In this document: positions 8,374 through 15,410 of the stretch, one piece after another
How the letters are laid out: each line of letters begins with the position of its first letter
Numbering within the stretch: position 1 is the first letter of the stretch
Assembly (NCBI GenBank): GCA_910584685.1
Contig: CAJUAO010000027.1
Location: 1-32,111, forward strand
Direction: 5' to 3'
Length of the DNA: 32,111 nucleotides
Origin: an uncultured Lachnospiraceae bacterium
Lineage (GTDB): Bacteria; Bacillota; Clostridia; Lachnospirales; Lachnospiraceae
Position numbers and translations under genes: made by a program
Notes under the pieces: model-generated
What the model was told of the DNA's origin: nothing
What the model saw: the letters and a program-made list of their open reading frames with translations, nothing else
Database searches by the model: none

Positions 8374-9156
8374 CTAATTATATTCTATCGTATTTATCAG
8401 CTTATAAAGTATATCCAACGGATGAATATCCTTATCTTCATCATATTCCTGTTCCCACTGTACTAACTCATTTTCCAAAATATCTTCACATATCTTTGTA
8501 GTTCTGTTCTCTTCCATAAAGCTTTCACTGTCTAAAGCCTGTCTTCTGTATTCGGCTAAAGGCTTTGCTCTCATACTATTTACAATAACTGCCTCTGTAT
8601 ATATCCATGGCAGATATGTTCTTGATAATACCCTGTTATCATAAATATCCCAATCCTCGTCAGTATTAAGCAAAACAACGGCCTCTGCCTTGTCCATCAT
8701 CTTAGCCGCCGCTATATGCAGCATGCTGACAATGTGATTTAACACACGGTTGCTGCAGCTATAGTCAAATACCTCGCCTCCGTTTGCTTTTTTCCTGCGG
8801 TTACTGTATAAGCCATTATATTCGCCTGTCAGCTTTCCAAAATTTCCCCATATATACGAATCCACCATACATCTTAATCCAAAGGTGCTGTACAGCCATC
8901 CTGCAAACGCAAGCTGCAATCCGTCGTTCATCCATGTGTGTGAAAGAAATACGTCTATACGCAGCTCTGGAAACCAATCCTCCTTAATTATAAGCTGCCC
9001 TGTAGTCTGTACATTTATGCATGCATACATATCCTTCTCAAACGCTTTTGCCATATGCTCCAGATGCTCAATTCCAATATCAATATATTCCTCATATGTA
9101 TATTTTTTATTTTCAAAAAAATCTCTTTGTATTCTAACCTTAAGTTCTGAAAACAT
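8374..9156 (-). CDS. TIR-like domain protein coupled to agrB
   Basis: A 260-residue soluble protein. Residues about 68-100 read as a TIR fold start: IDVFLSHTWMNDG resembles the box-1 pattern (DVFISHxxxD). It is followed by a helix (LAFAGWLYSTFG) and a second strand with MVDSYIW. Further on, AEAVVLLNT and SRTYLPWIYTEAVI resemble the strand and helix that carry the catalytic glutamate of TIR NADases, here Glu188. The N-terminal 65 residues and C-terminal 60 are charged and helical. The family is my reading of the pattern; a remote TIR-like or DUF4062-like fold is possible. A start 27 nt further upstream exists, but the ATG at 9156 has GGAGG 8 nt upstream. That Shine-Dalgarno sequence is the last two agrB codons, leaving a 4-nt gap, so the protein is made together with AgrB. 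Confidence 0.6.
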   Translation of the reverse strand: MFSELKVRIQRDFFENKKYTYEEYIDIGIEHLEHMAKAFEKDMYACINVQTTGQLIIKEDWFPELRIDVFLSHTWMNDGLQLAFAGWLYSTFGLRCMVDSYIWGNFGKLTGEYNGLYSNRRKKANGGEVFDYSCSNRVLNHIVSMLHIAAAKMMDKAEAVVLLNTDEDWDIYDNRVLSRTYLPWIYTEAVIVNSMRAKPLAEYRRQALDSESFMEENRTTKICEDILENELVQWEQEYDEDKDIHPLDILYKLINTIEYN

Positions 9157-9160
9157 ATTT

Positions 9161-9757
9161 TCATCCTCCAAACTTCTTATCACTTGTCAAATATCTTTTC
9201 TCTTCAAGAACTCCCAAAAGCAGCAAAACGGAACACAATACCTCTGAGCTTACGCATATAACAGCTCCCACCTCAAAGCCAAAAAGCTTAAATATAAATG
9301 CTGCCGCAGCTATGGACATGCTTAATATTCTTGCCCTCTTTTTATTTTGTATAAAATCCTGCTTATCCAAAATATGATTGTGGTGCTCCACAGGCGCAAA
9401 CCGCCATATACAGCTTATACATACCACCGTTATAGCCGCCATTACGGCTATATGCATATGTATCATGCCTGATATAAGCAGAGTCGCTTCAAAAACACTG
9501 CAGGAAATAACGTAACATCCATACCATGTGTTCATATGCTTTCCTCCGCAGCTTTGACGCAGCGGATATAAAACCGCCAAAAGCAAAGCCAGCTCAGGAA
9601 GCTTCCCTGTAACAGCCGCCAATATAAACATTGTGGCAAAATTAACAGCGTAAATTAAAACAGTCTCTATGGCATATCTGTAAAAATCCCTGTCTGCCTT
9701 TTCCACAACGCTTTTTTTGACCAGTATATCTGCCAGTGTTCCGGCTGCCTTTTCCAT
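9161..9757 (-). CDS. agrB: AgrB-type peptide-processing membrane protease
   Basis: A 198-residue AgrB-family cysteine endopeptidase that removes the C-terminal tail of AgrD and closes the thiolactone in the membrane. The catalytic pair is visible in SCGGKHMNTWYGC: His74 and Cys81, with the same 7-residue spacing as His77/Cys84 of S. aureus AgrB, preceded by the conserved LRQSCGG. About five to six hydrophobic helices fit the family topology, and length is normal. Its ATG lies 2 nt after the agrD stop (TAGCTATGG), so the two are translationally coupled. The TIR-like gene follows after 4 nt. The assignment rests on motif, topology and the adjacent precursor gene. Confidence 0.95.
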   Translation of the reverse strand: MEKAAGTLADILVKKSVVEKADRDFYRYAIETVLIYAVNFATMFILAAVTGKLPELALLLAVLYPLRQSCGGKHMNTWYGCYVISCSVFEATLLISGMIHMHIAVMAAITVVCISCIWRFAPVEHHNHILDKQDFIQNKKRARILSMSIAAAAFIFKLFGFEVGAVICVSSEVLCSVLLLLGVLEEKRYLTSDKKFGG

Positions 9758-9759
9758 AG

Positions 9760-9912
9760 CTACTTAGATTCCTTTAAAGAGCTTGCAGCTACGCTTTCAC
9801 CTCTCCTGCATGCCTTTGGCTGATATAAATAAATCGGACATACCGCTGCATTGGCCTTATCTCCAACCTTTCCCAAGGTTTCCTTTACTAACGTTTTTAC
9901 GCTGTTCTTCAT
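9760..9912 (-). CDS. agrD: AgrD-type cyclic autoinducer peptide precursor
   Basis: A 50-residue gene. The start ATG at 9912 has AGGAG about 10 nt upstream; the stop is 2 nt before agrB. Residues 1-24 form an amphipathic Lys-rich helix (MKNSVKTLVKETLGKVGDK...), as in AgrD leaders. The core is CPIYLYQPK from Cys25. In clostridial AgrD proteins a Cys-containing pentapeptide precedes a (Y/H)QP[KE] motif, so the predicted thiolactone ring is Cys25-Pro-Ile-Tyr-Leu29. A six-residue ring ending at Tyr30 is possible. The charged tail (residues 31-50) is the part AgrB would remove. It is unusual in having a second cysteine, Cys35, in the tail. The ring prediction is inference. Confidence 0.92.
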   Translation of the reverse strand: MKNSVKTLVKETLGKVGDKANAAVCPIYLYQPKACRRGESVAASSLKESK

Positions 9913-9958
9913 AATCGTTATTCTCCTATACTATTTATTTTTGCGTCTGCAAAATATT

Positions 9959-9986
9959 TTTATATAAATATTTACACCCACGTCAA
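9959..9986 (-). promoter_or_regulatory. Candidate promoter of the agrD-agrB-TIR unit
   Basis: On the minus strand TTGACG (9981-9986) and TATAAA (9959-9964) are separated by 16 bp, giving a leader of about 40 nt before agrD. Because this lies between agrC and agrD, the peptide unit can be transcribed apart from the sensor genes. Confidence 0.5.
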
Positions 9987-10010
9987 AACCATAATTTTAT
10001 TAAATATGTA

Positions 10011-10027
10011 TTCGACATTTTTCGACA
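10011..10027 (-). promoter_or_regulatory. Tandem Spo0A-box-like repeats upstream of agrD
   Basis: TGTCGAA occurs twice on the minus strand (10021-10027 and 10011-10017), exactly 10 bp apart, so both face the same side of the helix. It is identical to the core Spo0A box. The pair is centred about 35 bp upstream of the -35 hexamer of the agrD promoter, a position suited to an activator. Alternatively it may be a site for the local LytTR regulator. Confidence 0.45.
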
Positions 10028-10075
10028 CAACAATATAATAGCATATTTTTTTCTCTTAAACGGACTTTGTAAAAA

Positions 10076-11449
10076 TTAGTTTGATTTTTGTAATAATTCG
10101 TCTTTTTTTATATTTTCTTCAAGCTGATACATTAAAATTTCCACTTTGAACATATTGTCCCTTGCGCTCCAGAACATTTCACCGTTATATTTTTTCACTA
10201 CATTTTTAACATTCTGCAATCCTATACCATGATGGGAAAAGTCACCCTTTGTCGTCCTCGGAAGCTCTGACCTGCCACTGTTTTTTTCTAAATTATTAAG
10301 ACTGCCGTTATATGTATTTTCTACCGTAATAAAAAGATTGCTTAAGGAATATTTAATTATAAGCTTTATTTCTTTATTGCCGTCTGCTTTTTCACATGCC
10401 TCTATTGCATTGTCCAGCAGGTTTCCAAGTATAATTACCATATCCATACTGTCGCATTTCATATCCTCCGGAATATGAATTCCTGCATAAAACCTTATTC
10501 CCCTTGACTCTGCATAGCTTTTCTTTATTCCGACAACTGCATCTATCGCCATGTTTCCGCTTTCCTCACCTGCTCCAAAGCTCAGGTATTCCATGCCAAG
10601 ACTGTCGAGATAATCCTGTAGCTTTGTTATATTTTTATTTGGATTTTCCTCTTCGTCCTCACAGATTTTTCTCATAACGCTAAAATGATTTTTCATATCG
10701 TGCCTGAAGGAGATAATTTCCTTTCTTACATTTTTTATCTCCTCATACCACCCCTCATACATTGACAACTGCCTAGTCTGCAGCTTTGACTGAAACTCTG
10801 TTTTGTTTTTTTGCGCCAGAATAATATAATAGTAATAGCTGATAAAATTTATAAAAATAAGTATTATAAATACTGCTATGTATCCTATAGATATCCTATC
10901 CTCATACAAGGCTTTTGTTGCAATAATACATATAGCTGCAAAGCAGCCAACGGATACCATCAATATTCCAAGCCACTGTAATATTGAAACATCATATTCC
11001 TTATTTTTTCTCCAAATATATGTAACAAGCATTACCATAAATGCTGTTAACATCTGCGTTACCATAAGCACCGCATTTGCCATCATCTGATTTGACATTA
11101 GCTTCCCGATATCCTTACCCATAAACAATGAAAGAGAATTTACTAACACCGACTCCAGTGAAATTATAAACACAGCAAAGGCTAAAACAGTAAATAATTT
11201 TTTCTTCCAGGAGCCGTTACATGATATAAAGGCTGTAATTTCCATACATAATAAATATAAAGCCGCATTTATAACTACATTCTCGTTTCCTGTCAGCCTG
11301 ATGATTAAATCATCCGCCAACGTCGTGGCCATCCAGCTTATGACAAACAATCTCAATTTTCCCTTCAAGCCAAGCATTTCTCTTACGTATATTAAAAATA
11401 CCATCATTTGAATGATACATGCTATAAAATAAACAATAATATCTCCCAT
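10076..11449 (-). CDS. AgrC-like sensor histidine kinase
   Basis: A 457-residue membrane sensor kinase of the AgrC/HPK10 type. Six hydrophobic helices fill roughly the first 210 residues, where peptide would be sensed. The cytoplasmic part has the H-box SFRHDMKNH (phospho-acceptor His at about residue 250), then the N-box LGNLLDNAIEACEKAD and G-box HHGIGLQNVKNVV of a GHKL ATPase domain. The frame is open to a TTG at 11461. However, the Shine-Dalgarno AGGAAAGG directly abuts that TTG, so I chose the ATG at 11449 (12-nt spacing). It follows the response regulator by 25 nt. Its likely ligand is the peptide made by agrD just downstream. Confidence 0.92.
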   Translation of the reverse strand: MGDIIVYFIACIIQMMVFLIYVREMLGLKGKLRLFVISWMATTLADDLIIRLTGNENVVINAALYLLCMEITAFISCNGSWKKKLFTVLAFAVFIISLESVLVNSLSLFMGKDIGKLMSNQMMANAVLMVTQMLTAFMVMLVTYIWRKNKEYDVSILQWLGILMVSVGCFAAICIIATKALYEDRISIGYIAVFIILIFINFISYYYYIILAQKNKTEFQSKLQTRQLSMYEGWYEEIKNVRKEIISFRHDMKNHFSVMRKICEDEEENPNKNITKLQDYLDSLGMEYLSFGAGEESGNMAIDAVVGIKKSYAESRGIRFYAGIHIPEDMKCDSMDMVIILGNLLDNAIEACEKADGNKEIKLIIKYSLSNLFITVENTYNGSLNNLEKNSGRSELPRTTKGDFSHHGIGLQNVKNVVKKYNGEMFWSARDNMFKVEILMYQLEENIKKDELLQKSN

Positions 11450-11474
11450 GTAATTATCCAACCTTTCCTATGTC

Positions 11475-12191
11475 TTAAATCATGTTTTGATTTATATACC
11501 ATTTTTTAACCTGTGTGCGATACCTTTGGCTTATACTTAATGTGATATTTCCCCTGCTATTCTTTAAAACAATCTCTGTATAGCTTATTGACTTAATATA
11601 CTTTGCATTAACTATGTAAGACTGGCTTATTCTGACAAAATTACTGCTTAGCTTTTGCAGCTTTTCATCCAGCTCATTCATTTTACCATAAAAACTATCA
11701 TTTTCACTCATTGTTGTAACTATTATTTTTCTGCCGTCGCTTTTCAGATATACTACGTCTCTCAGCATTATACATTTTTGGCTTCCGCCTACATTATAAC
11801 ATAATTTTGGAAGCTCGTCGCACTTTTTCACTATAAGCTCAAATACTTTTTTCACATTTTCCTTATGAATCGGCTTTTCTATAAATCCGCAGGGCTGAAC
11901 GTCAAATACATCATGAATATATTGCCTGTGTCCCGTTATAAAGGCAATCATTGTAAAAGGATGCCTGTCATATATTCTCTTTGCTATATCTATTCCATTT
12001 AGCTTTCCTAAATCAATATCCATAAAAACAGCATCATAAGGAGCGTTATTCTCCACCTCATACATAAAATCATCAGCCTCATTAAAGGTTCTTATATCCA
12101 TTTTGCTTTCTACCATATTTCCCATAGAAATCAGGTATTCCTTCATCTGCATTGTTATTTCTTCTTTATCATCGCAAATGGCTATACGCAT
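11475..12191 (-). CDS. AgrA-like LytTR response regulator
   Basis: A 238-residue response regulator. The receiver domain (about 1-120) has the acidic pair in MRIAICDDKEE, the phospho-acceptor Asp58 in VFMDIDLGKLNG, Thr/Ser near ITGH, and Lys106 in GFIEKPI. A LytTR DNA-binding domain follows from about 135, with RDVVYLKSDGRKIIV and the characteristic FVRISQSYIVNAKYIKSI. LytTR regulators bind paired 9-bp direct repeats and usually control peptide or bacteriocin genes. The ATG at 12191 has AAAGGA 9 nt upstream; an ATG three codons earlier has no room for a ribosome site. It is preceded 18 nt upstream by the first double-HTH gene and followed by the kinase. Confidence 0.93.
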   Translation of the reverse strand: MRIAICDDKEEITMQMKEYLISMGNMVESKMDIRTFNEADDFMYEVENNAPYDAVFMDIDLGKLNGIDIAKRIYDRHPFTMIAFITGHRQYIHDVFDVQPCGFIEKPIHKENVKKVFELIVKKCDELPKLCYNVGGSQKCIMLRDVVYLKSDGRKIIVTTMSENDSFYGKMNELDEKLQKLSSNFVRISQSYIVNAKYIKSISYTEIVLKNSRGNITLSISQRYRTQVKKWYINQNMI

Positions 12192-12209
12192 TTTCTGCAT
12201 TCCTTTCTT

Positions 12210-12911
12210 CTATCGTATTCTTTGTATAAATTCCAAAAGTCCCTTAAGCTCCCTCTCTATTTTATTTTGTAAGCTTTCAGATAGTCTGAGCCATACTTCA
12301 TTTATTACAAATAAATAATTTTTGTCCTCTACATCCAGCAAAAGTGACGGAGGATATCCGAACTTATCATAAACCAATGCAAGTATTTCCGCATTTGGCT
12401 TTGATTTTCCCTTTTCTATATCACGATATGTCTTAATATCTATCTCTAGCTCATTTGATATCTGCTCCTGGGTCAGATTATTTATTTCTCTTATACATTT
12501 CCATACGCTGTTAGCTTCCCTATTCTCCATATCCGACCTAAGAAGCTTTATTTCTTTTGTGCTTATTTCCCTGTATAATTCATTCTCTACTCCCTGATAT
12601 CTTAAGCATAATTCCATAAATATAACTGCCATATACATAAAATCCGCTCTGTCAGCCTCACTGCATTGCTTAAGCAAATCATTCAATGCCGTATGCTTCT
12701 GTTCTATTCCCGTAACTAAGAAATCAGCGCTTATGGTTGTCCTATTTAAAACAGCAAGAGAATTGTAGGACATTACCTTACTCATTTTCTCGATTTTATT
12801 GTAATGGCTCTGTGTAATATTGGAGCGCTTCCCCATTTCCTCCTGACTTAAGCCATTATCTTTTCTGTATGCAATTAATCTTTTTATAAACTTTTCATAA
12901 GAAGCCGGCAT
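12210..12911 (-). CDS. Double-HTH XRE-type regulator, copy 1
   Basis: A 233-residue protein with two Cro/C1-type helix-turn-helix segments. The first, at about residues 8-60, contains RKDNGLSQEEMGKRSNITQS; the second, at about 140-195, contains INNLTQEQISNELEIDIKTY and DIEKGKSKP. A helical linker of about 75 residues joins them. It is a close paralogue of the next gene upstream (most residues identical by eye). The ATG has GGAG 6 nt upstream, and the base of a leader stem-loop abuts that site. The agrA-like gene follows after 18 nt, so the protein is co-transcribed with the agr sensor pair and probably regulates the locus. Direct DNA targets are unknown. Confidence 0.85.
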   Translation of the reverse strand: MPASYEKFIKRLIAYRKDNGLSQEEMGKRSNITQSHYNKIEKMSKVMSYNSLAVLNRTTISADFLVTGIEQKHTALNDLLKQCSEADRADFMYMAVIFMELCLRYQGVENELYREISTKEIKLLRSDMENREANSVWKCIREINNLTQEQISNELEIDIKTYRDIEKGKSKPNAEILALVYDKFGYPPSLLLDVEDKNYLFVINEVWLRLSESLQNKIERELKGLLEFIQRIR

Positions 12912-12919
12912 TTTATCTC

Positions 12920-12973
12920 CAATCTTATATACAACTGCTAATAATAAAATTATTAATATTGTATATAAGATTG
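12920..12973 (-). promoter_or_regulatory. Leader stem-loop before double-HTH gene 1
   Basis: The 13-nt arms CAATCTTATATAC (12920-12932) and GTATATAAGATTG (12961-12973) are perfect complements, with an inner AATAAT/ATTATT pair. On the mRNA the 3' arm runs directly into the Shine-Dalgarno GGAG. The same structure with altered inner sequence precedes gene 2, together with a conserved upstream block TTTGGGTAGGGATAGGAAA. Confidence 0.6.
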
Positions 12974-13042
12974 TGTTTCCTATCCCTACCCAAATAGTGA
13001 ATTTTTCGAGCCGACTTATTAATTTTTATTGCATGCATAAAT

Positions 13043-13051
13043 ATTATAACA
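13043..13051 (-). promoter_or_regulatory. Extended -10 promoter of the HTH1-agrA-agrC unit
   Basis: TGTTATAAT on the minus strand (TATAAT at 13043-13048) is an extended -10 box in the 200-nt gap between the two HTH genes. The -35 is weak. The leader would be about 125 nt and contain the conserved block and stem-loop. Confidence 0.45.
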
Positions 13052-13111
13052 CATAAAAGCCCTTACTTCTACACCTTGTTAAAATCTTTGTTCTTTAATT
13101 ATATATGGCAA

Positions 13112-13822
13112 TCACGACCGTATACTGTGTATAAACTCCATAAGCCTTTTTAATTCATTCTCTATCTTATTTTGAAGCTCCTCTGATAATCTAATCCATA
13201 TTTCATTGATTATAAATAAATAATTTTTATTCTCTGCATCCAGTATAAGTGATGGAGGATAGCCGAATTTATCATATATTAAAGATAATATTTCTACATT
13301 TGGCTTAGATTTTCCCTTTTCTATATCGCGGTATGTTTTAATATCTATGTCAAGCTCCCTTGATATTTTTTCCTGTGTCAGACTGTTTATTCTTCTAATG
13401 GATTTCCATACGCTGTGATTTTCTGCGCCATTGTCCTCCATATCATATCTGAGAAGCTTTATTTCATTTCTGCTTATCTGCTGATATTTTTCATGCTCTG
13501 CTCCCTTATACTTTAGCCCTAATTCCATACACATAACCGTCATATACATAAAGTCCGCCCTGTCCGATTCATGGCACTGCTTAAGCAAATCATTTAACAC
13601 CGTATGCTTCTGCTCTATTCCCGTCACTAAAAAATCAGCGCTTATCCATGTCCTGTTTAAAACGGCAAGAGAATTATAAGACATTATTTTACTCATATTC
13701 TCAATTTTATTATAATGACTCTGTGTCAGATTGGAGCGTCTTCCCATTTCCTCCTGACTTAAACCATTAGCTTTTCTGTATGCAATTAATCTTTTTACAA
13801 ACTTATCATAAGAAGCCGACAT
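13112..13822 (-). CDS. Double-HTH XRE-type regulator, copy 2
   Basis: A 236-residue paralogue of the neighbouring regulator, with the same two-HTH layout: RKANGLSQEEMGRRSNLTQS near residue 20 and INSLTQEKISRELDIDIKTY near residue 155, followed by the shared DIEKGKSKPN. The two proteins are alignable end to end with only small gaps. The duplication includes the noncoding leader, so it copied gene plus control region. The ATG at 13822 is preceded by GGAGATAT. A 200-nt gap with its own promoter separates it from copy 1, so the copies may be expressed differently. It is the first gene of the minus-strand agr cluster, divergent from the alpha-galactosidase gene. Confidence 0.85.
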   Translation of the reverse strand: MSASYDKFVKRLIAYRKANGLSQEEMGRRSNLTQSHYNKIENMSKIMSYNSLAVLNRTWISADFLVTGIEQKHTVLNDLLKQCHESDRADFMYMTVMCMELGLKYKGAEHEKYQQISRNEIKLLRYDMEDNGAENHSVWKSIRRINSLTQEKISRELDIDIKTYRDIEKGKSKPNVEILSLIYDKFGYPPSLILDAENKNYLFIINEIWIRLSEELQNKIENELKRLMEFIHSIRS

Positions 13823-13830
13823 TATATCTC

Positions 13831-13893
13831 CAATCTTATAAGTAACTGTTAATAATTATTAATTTAGCTTAATTATTATTTTATATAAGATTG
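13831..13893 (-). promoter_or_regulatory. Leader stem-loop before double-HTH gene 2
   Basis: The arms CAATCTTATA (13831-13840) and TATAAGATTG (13884-13893) enclose an AT-rich inner repeat (AATAATTA/TAATTATT). It is the counterpart of the element at 12920-12973: the outer arm is conserved while the inner sequence differs but still pairs. Confidence 0.55.
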
Positions 13894-13934
13894 CATTTCC
13901 TATCCCTACCCAAATAATGAATTTTTTAAAAGCC

Positions 13935-13963
13935 TTGCTTTTATTTTTTACATCATGTAAAAT
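13935..13963 (+). promoter_or_regulatory. Promoter and operator of the alpha-galactosidase gene
   Basis: TTGCTT (13935-13940) and TAAAAT (13958-13963) are separated by 17 bp. A perfect palindrome TTTTACATCATGTAAAA (13946-13962) covers the spacer and the -10 box, where a bound repressor would block polymerase. This suggests sugar-responsive repression; the regulator is not in the window. Confidence 0.6.
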
Positions 13964-14011
13964 AATCTTAACATTTTAAGCCTTATCGGCTGTAAAAAGG
14001 AGGTTATTTTT

Positions 14012-15133
14012 ATGCTGGTACAAAAACCGCCTATGGGCTGGAACTCATGGAACACATTTGGTGAAAATATTTCTGAGAAGCTTCTTATGGAAACCGCAGA
14101 CGCAATAGTTTCCACCGGACTTAAGGATTGCGGATACGAGTATGTTGTTATCGACGACTGCTGGTCCCTGCGTGAAAGAGACAAAAATGGCAGGCTTGCT
14201 GCCGACCCGGAGAAATTTCCACATGGTATTGAATATCTTTCAGATTATATTCATTCAAAGGGATTAAAATTCGGCATGTACTCCTGTGCAGGTACAAAAA
14301 CATGCGCAGGCTATCCGTCAAGCTTTGACCATGAATTTGTGGACGCGCAGACATTTGCTGATTTTGGAGTTGATTTCTTAAAATATGATTTTTGCTATAA
14401 GCCGTCTTATGTAAGCGGTCCCCTCTTATACCACAGAATGGGTATTGCTTTAAAAGCAACCGGTCGTGATATTCTGTTCTCTGCCTGCAACTGGGGCTCC
14501 GATAACGTATGGCAATGGATTCGCTCCACCGGCGCCCATATGTACAGGTCTACGGGCGATATCAATGACAGCCTGAATTCCTTCAGGGACATTGCCATGA
14601 GCCAGCTTCCTATGCTTGGCTATTCTGCTCCGGGCTGCTTTAACGATACAGATATGCTTATTTGCGGTATGTATGGCAAGGGCAATGTGGCGTTCGGGGG
14701 CTGTAATGATGAAGAATATAAAATGCATTTTGCATTGTGGTGCATGATGGCTTCTCCCCTTATGATTGGCTGCGACGTCCGCAATATGACAAAAGAGACT
14801 CTTGAGCTTCTTACAAATAAGGAATTGATTAAATTAAACCAGGACGCTGAGGCAAGACCGCCTTTCCCTGTAGGAGGAAACATTTCTAACGAGCTTGTTC
14901 TTTTCAGACATTTAGAAAATAATGAATATGCTTTGGCGGCATTTAATTTTAACGACGCTGCCTGCCGCAGGTGCGTGGAGCTTTACGATATTGGTATTTC
15001 TAATCACACAGGCTATGGCCTTGAGCTTAATGAAATATTTACAAATGAAAACCTTATGGTACGCGAAAATTTCTTTGTATCACTTAAACCTCATACCTGT
15101 AAGGTTTATAAGGCAAAGGTTGTAAAGCTGTGA
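14012..15133 (+). CDS. GH27 alpha-galactosidase
   Basis: A 373-residue cytoplasmic enzyme (no signal peptide) of glycoside hydrolase family 27, removing terminal alpha-galactose from oligosaccharides such as melibiose or raffinose-type sugars. The signature PPMGWNSWNTFG is at the N-terminus and VIDDCW at 46-51. FLKYDFCYK carries the nucleophile Asp126, and FNDTDML carries the acid/base, probably Asp214. KTCAGYP and the Cys near the nucleophile match the conserved disulfide pair. Both aspartates of DDCW are kept, which favours galactose over arabinopyranose, though GH27 also contains beta-L-arabinopyranosidases. The Shine-Dalgarno AAAGGAGG is optimal. The gene is the only clear plus-strand enzyme gene here, with its own promoter and operator. 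Confidence 0.93.
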   Translation: MLVQKPPMGWNSWNTFGENISEKLLMETADAIVSTGLKDCGYEYVVIDDCWSLRERDKNGRLAADPEKFPHGIEYLSDYIHSKGLKFGMYSCAGTKTCAGYPSSFDHEFVDAQTFADFGVDFLKYDFCYKPSYVSGPLLYHRMGIALKATGRDILFSACNWGSDNVWQWIRSTGAHMYRSTGDINDSLNSFRDIAMSQLPMLGYSAPGCFNDTDMLICGMYGKGNVAFGGCNDEEYKMHFALWCMMASPLMIGCDVRNMTKETLELLTNKELIKLNQDAEARPPFPVGGNISNELVLFRHLENNEYALAAFNFNDAACRRCVELYDIGISNHTGYGLELNEIFTNENLMVRENFFVSLKPHTCKVYKAKVVKL

Positions 15134-15327
15134 TAAGCTATTGTAAGCAATGTAAAAAGGAGCTTTTACCTGACGAAATTGCAATTTATAAGCGTATGGT
15201 AAACCGGGGCGCAACCAGCTTTTTATGCATCAGATGCATGGCAGATTATTTTCAGGTTGACGAAAGGCTGGTATATGAAAAAATAGAGCATTTTAAAAGG
15301 CAGGGCTGCACGTTGTTTTTTAACTAA
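15130..15327 (+). CDS. Small Cys-rich (zinc-ribbon-like) protein coupled to GH27
   Basis: A 65-residue protein with two CxxC knuckles, YCKQCKKEL near the N-terminus and FLCIRCMADYF in the middle, the pattern of a small zinc ribbon. I know no function for it. The start is GTG in a GTGA overlap with the alpha-galactosidase stop, a 4-nt coupling that makes it dependent on translation of the upstream gene. The C-terminal codons form the first of three imperfect tandem repeats that continue past the stop. It may be a nucleic-acid or protein-binding accessory factor; this is inference only. Confidence 0.7.
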   Translation: MISYCKQCKKELLPDEIAIYKRMVNRGATSFLCIRCMADYFQVDERLVYEKIEHFKRQGCTLFFN

Positions 15328-15374
15328 ATTACACATTGTTTTTAACTGAATTGCACGCTGTTTTTTAACGGAAA
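15307..15374 (+). repeat. Three imperfect tandem repeats at the end of the Cys-rich gene
   Basis: Units of 22-23 bp at 15307-15329, 15330-15351 and 15352-15374, with the consensus pattern T-G-C-A-C-G-x-T-G followed by a T-run and AAC. The first unit encodes the last residues and stop codon of the 65-residue protein; the others repeat that tail in noncoding sequence. Confidence 0.6.
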
Positions 15375-15410
15375 AACATAGGGCATATTAAATTATGGTT
15401 ATCTCTTCTA

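Noticed and set aside
11450..11461. TTG start of the AgrC-like kinase at 11461
   Set aside because: The Shine-Dalgarno abuts the TTG with no spacing; the ATG at 11449 fits better.
14012..15133. Beta-L-arabinopyranosidase instead of alpha-galactosidase
   Set aside because: Both aspartates of the DDCW motif are kept, which favours galactose; the alternative is not excluded but less likely.
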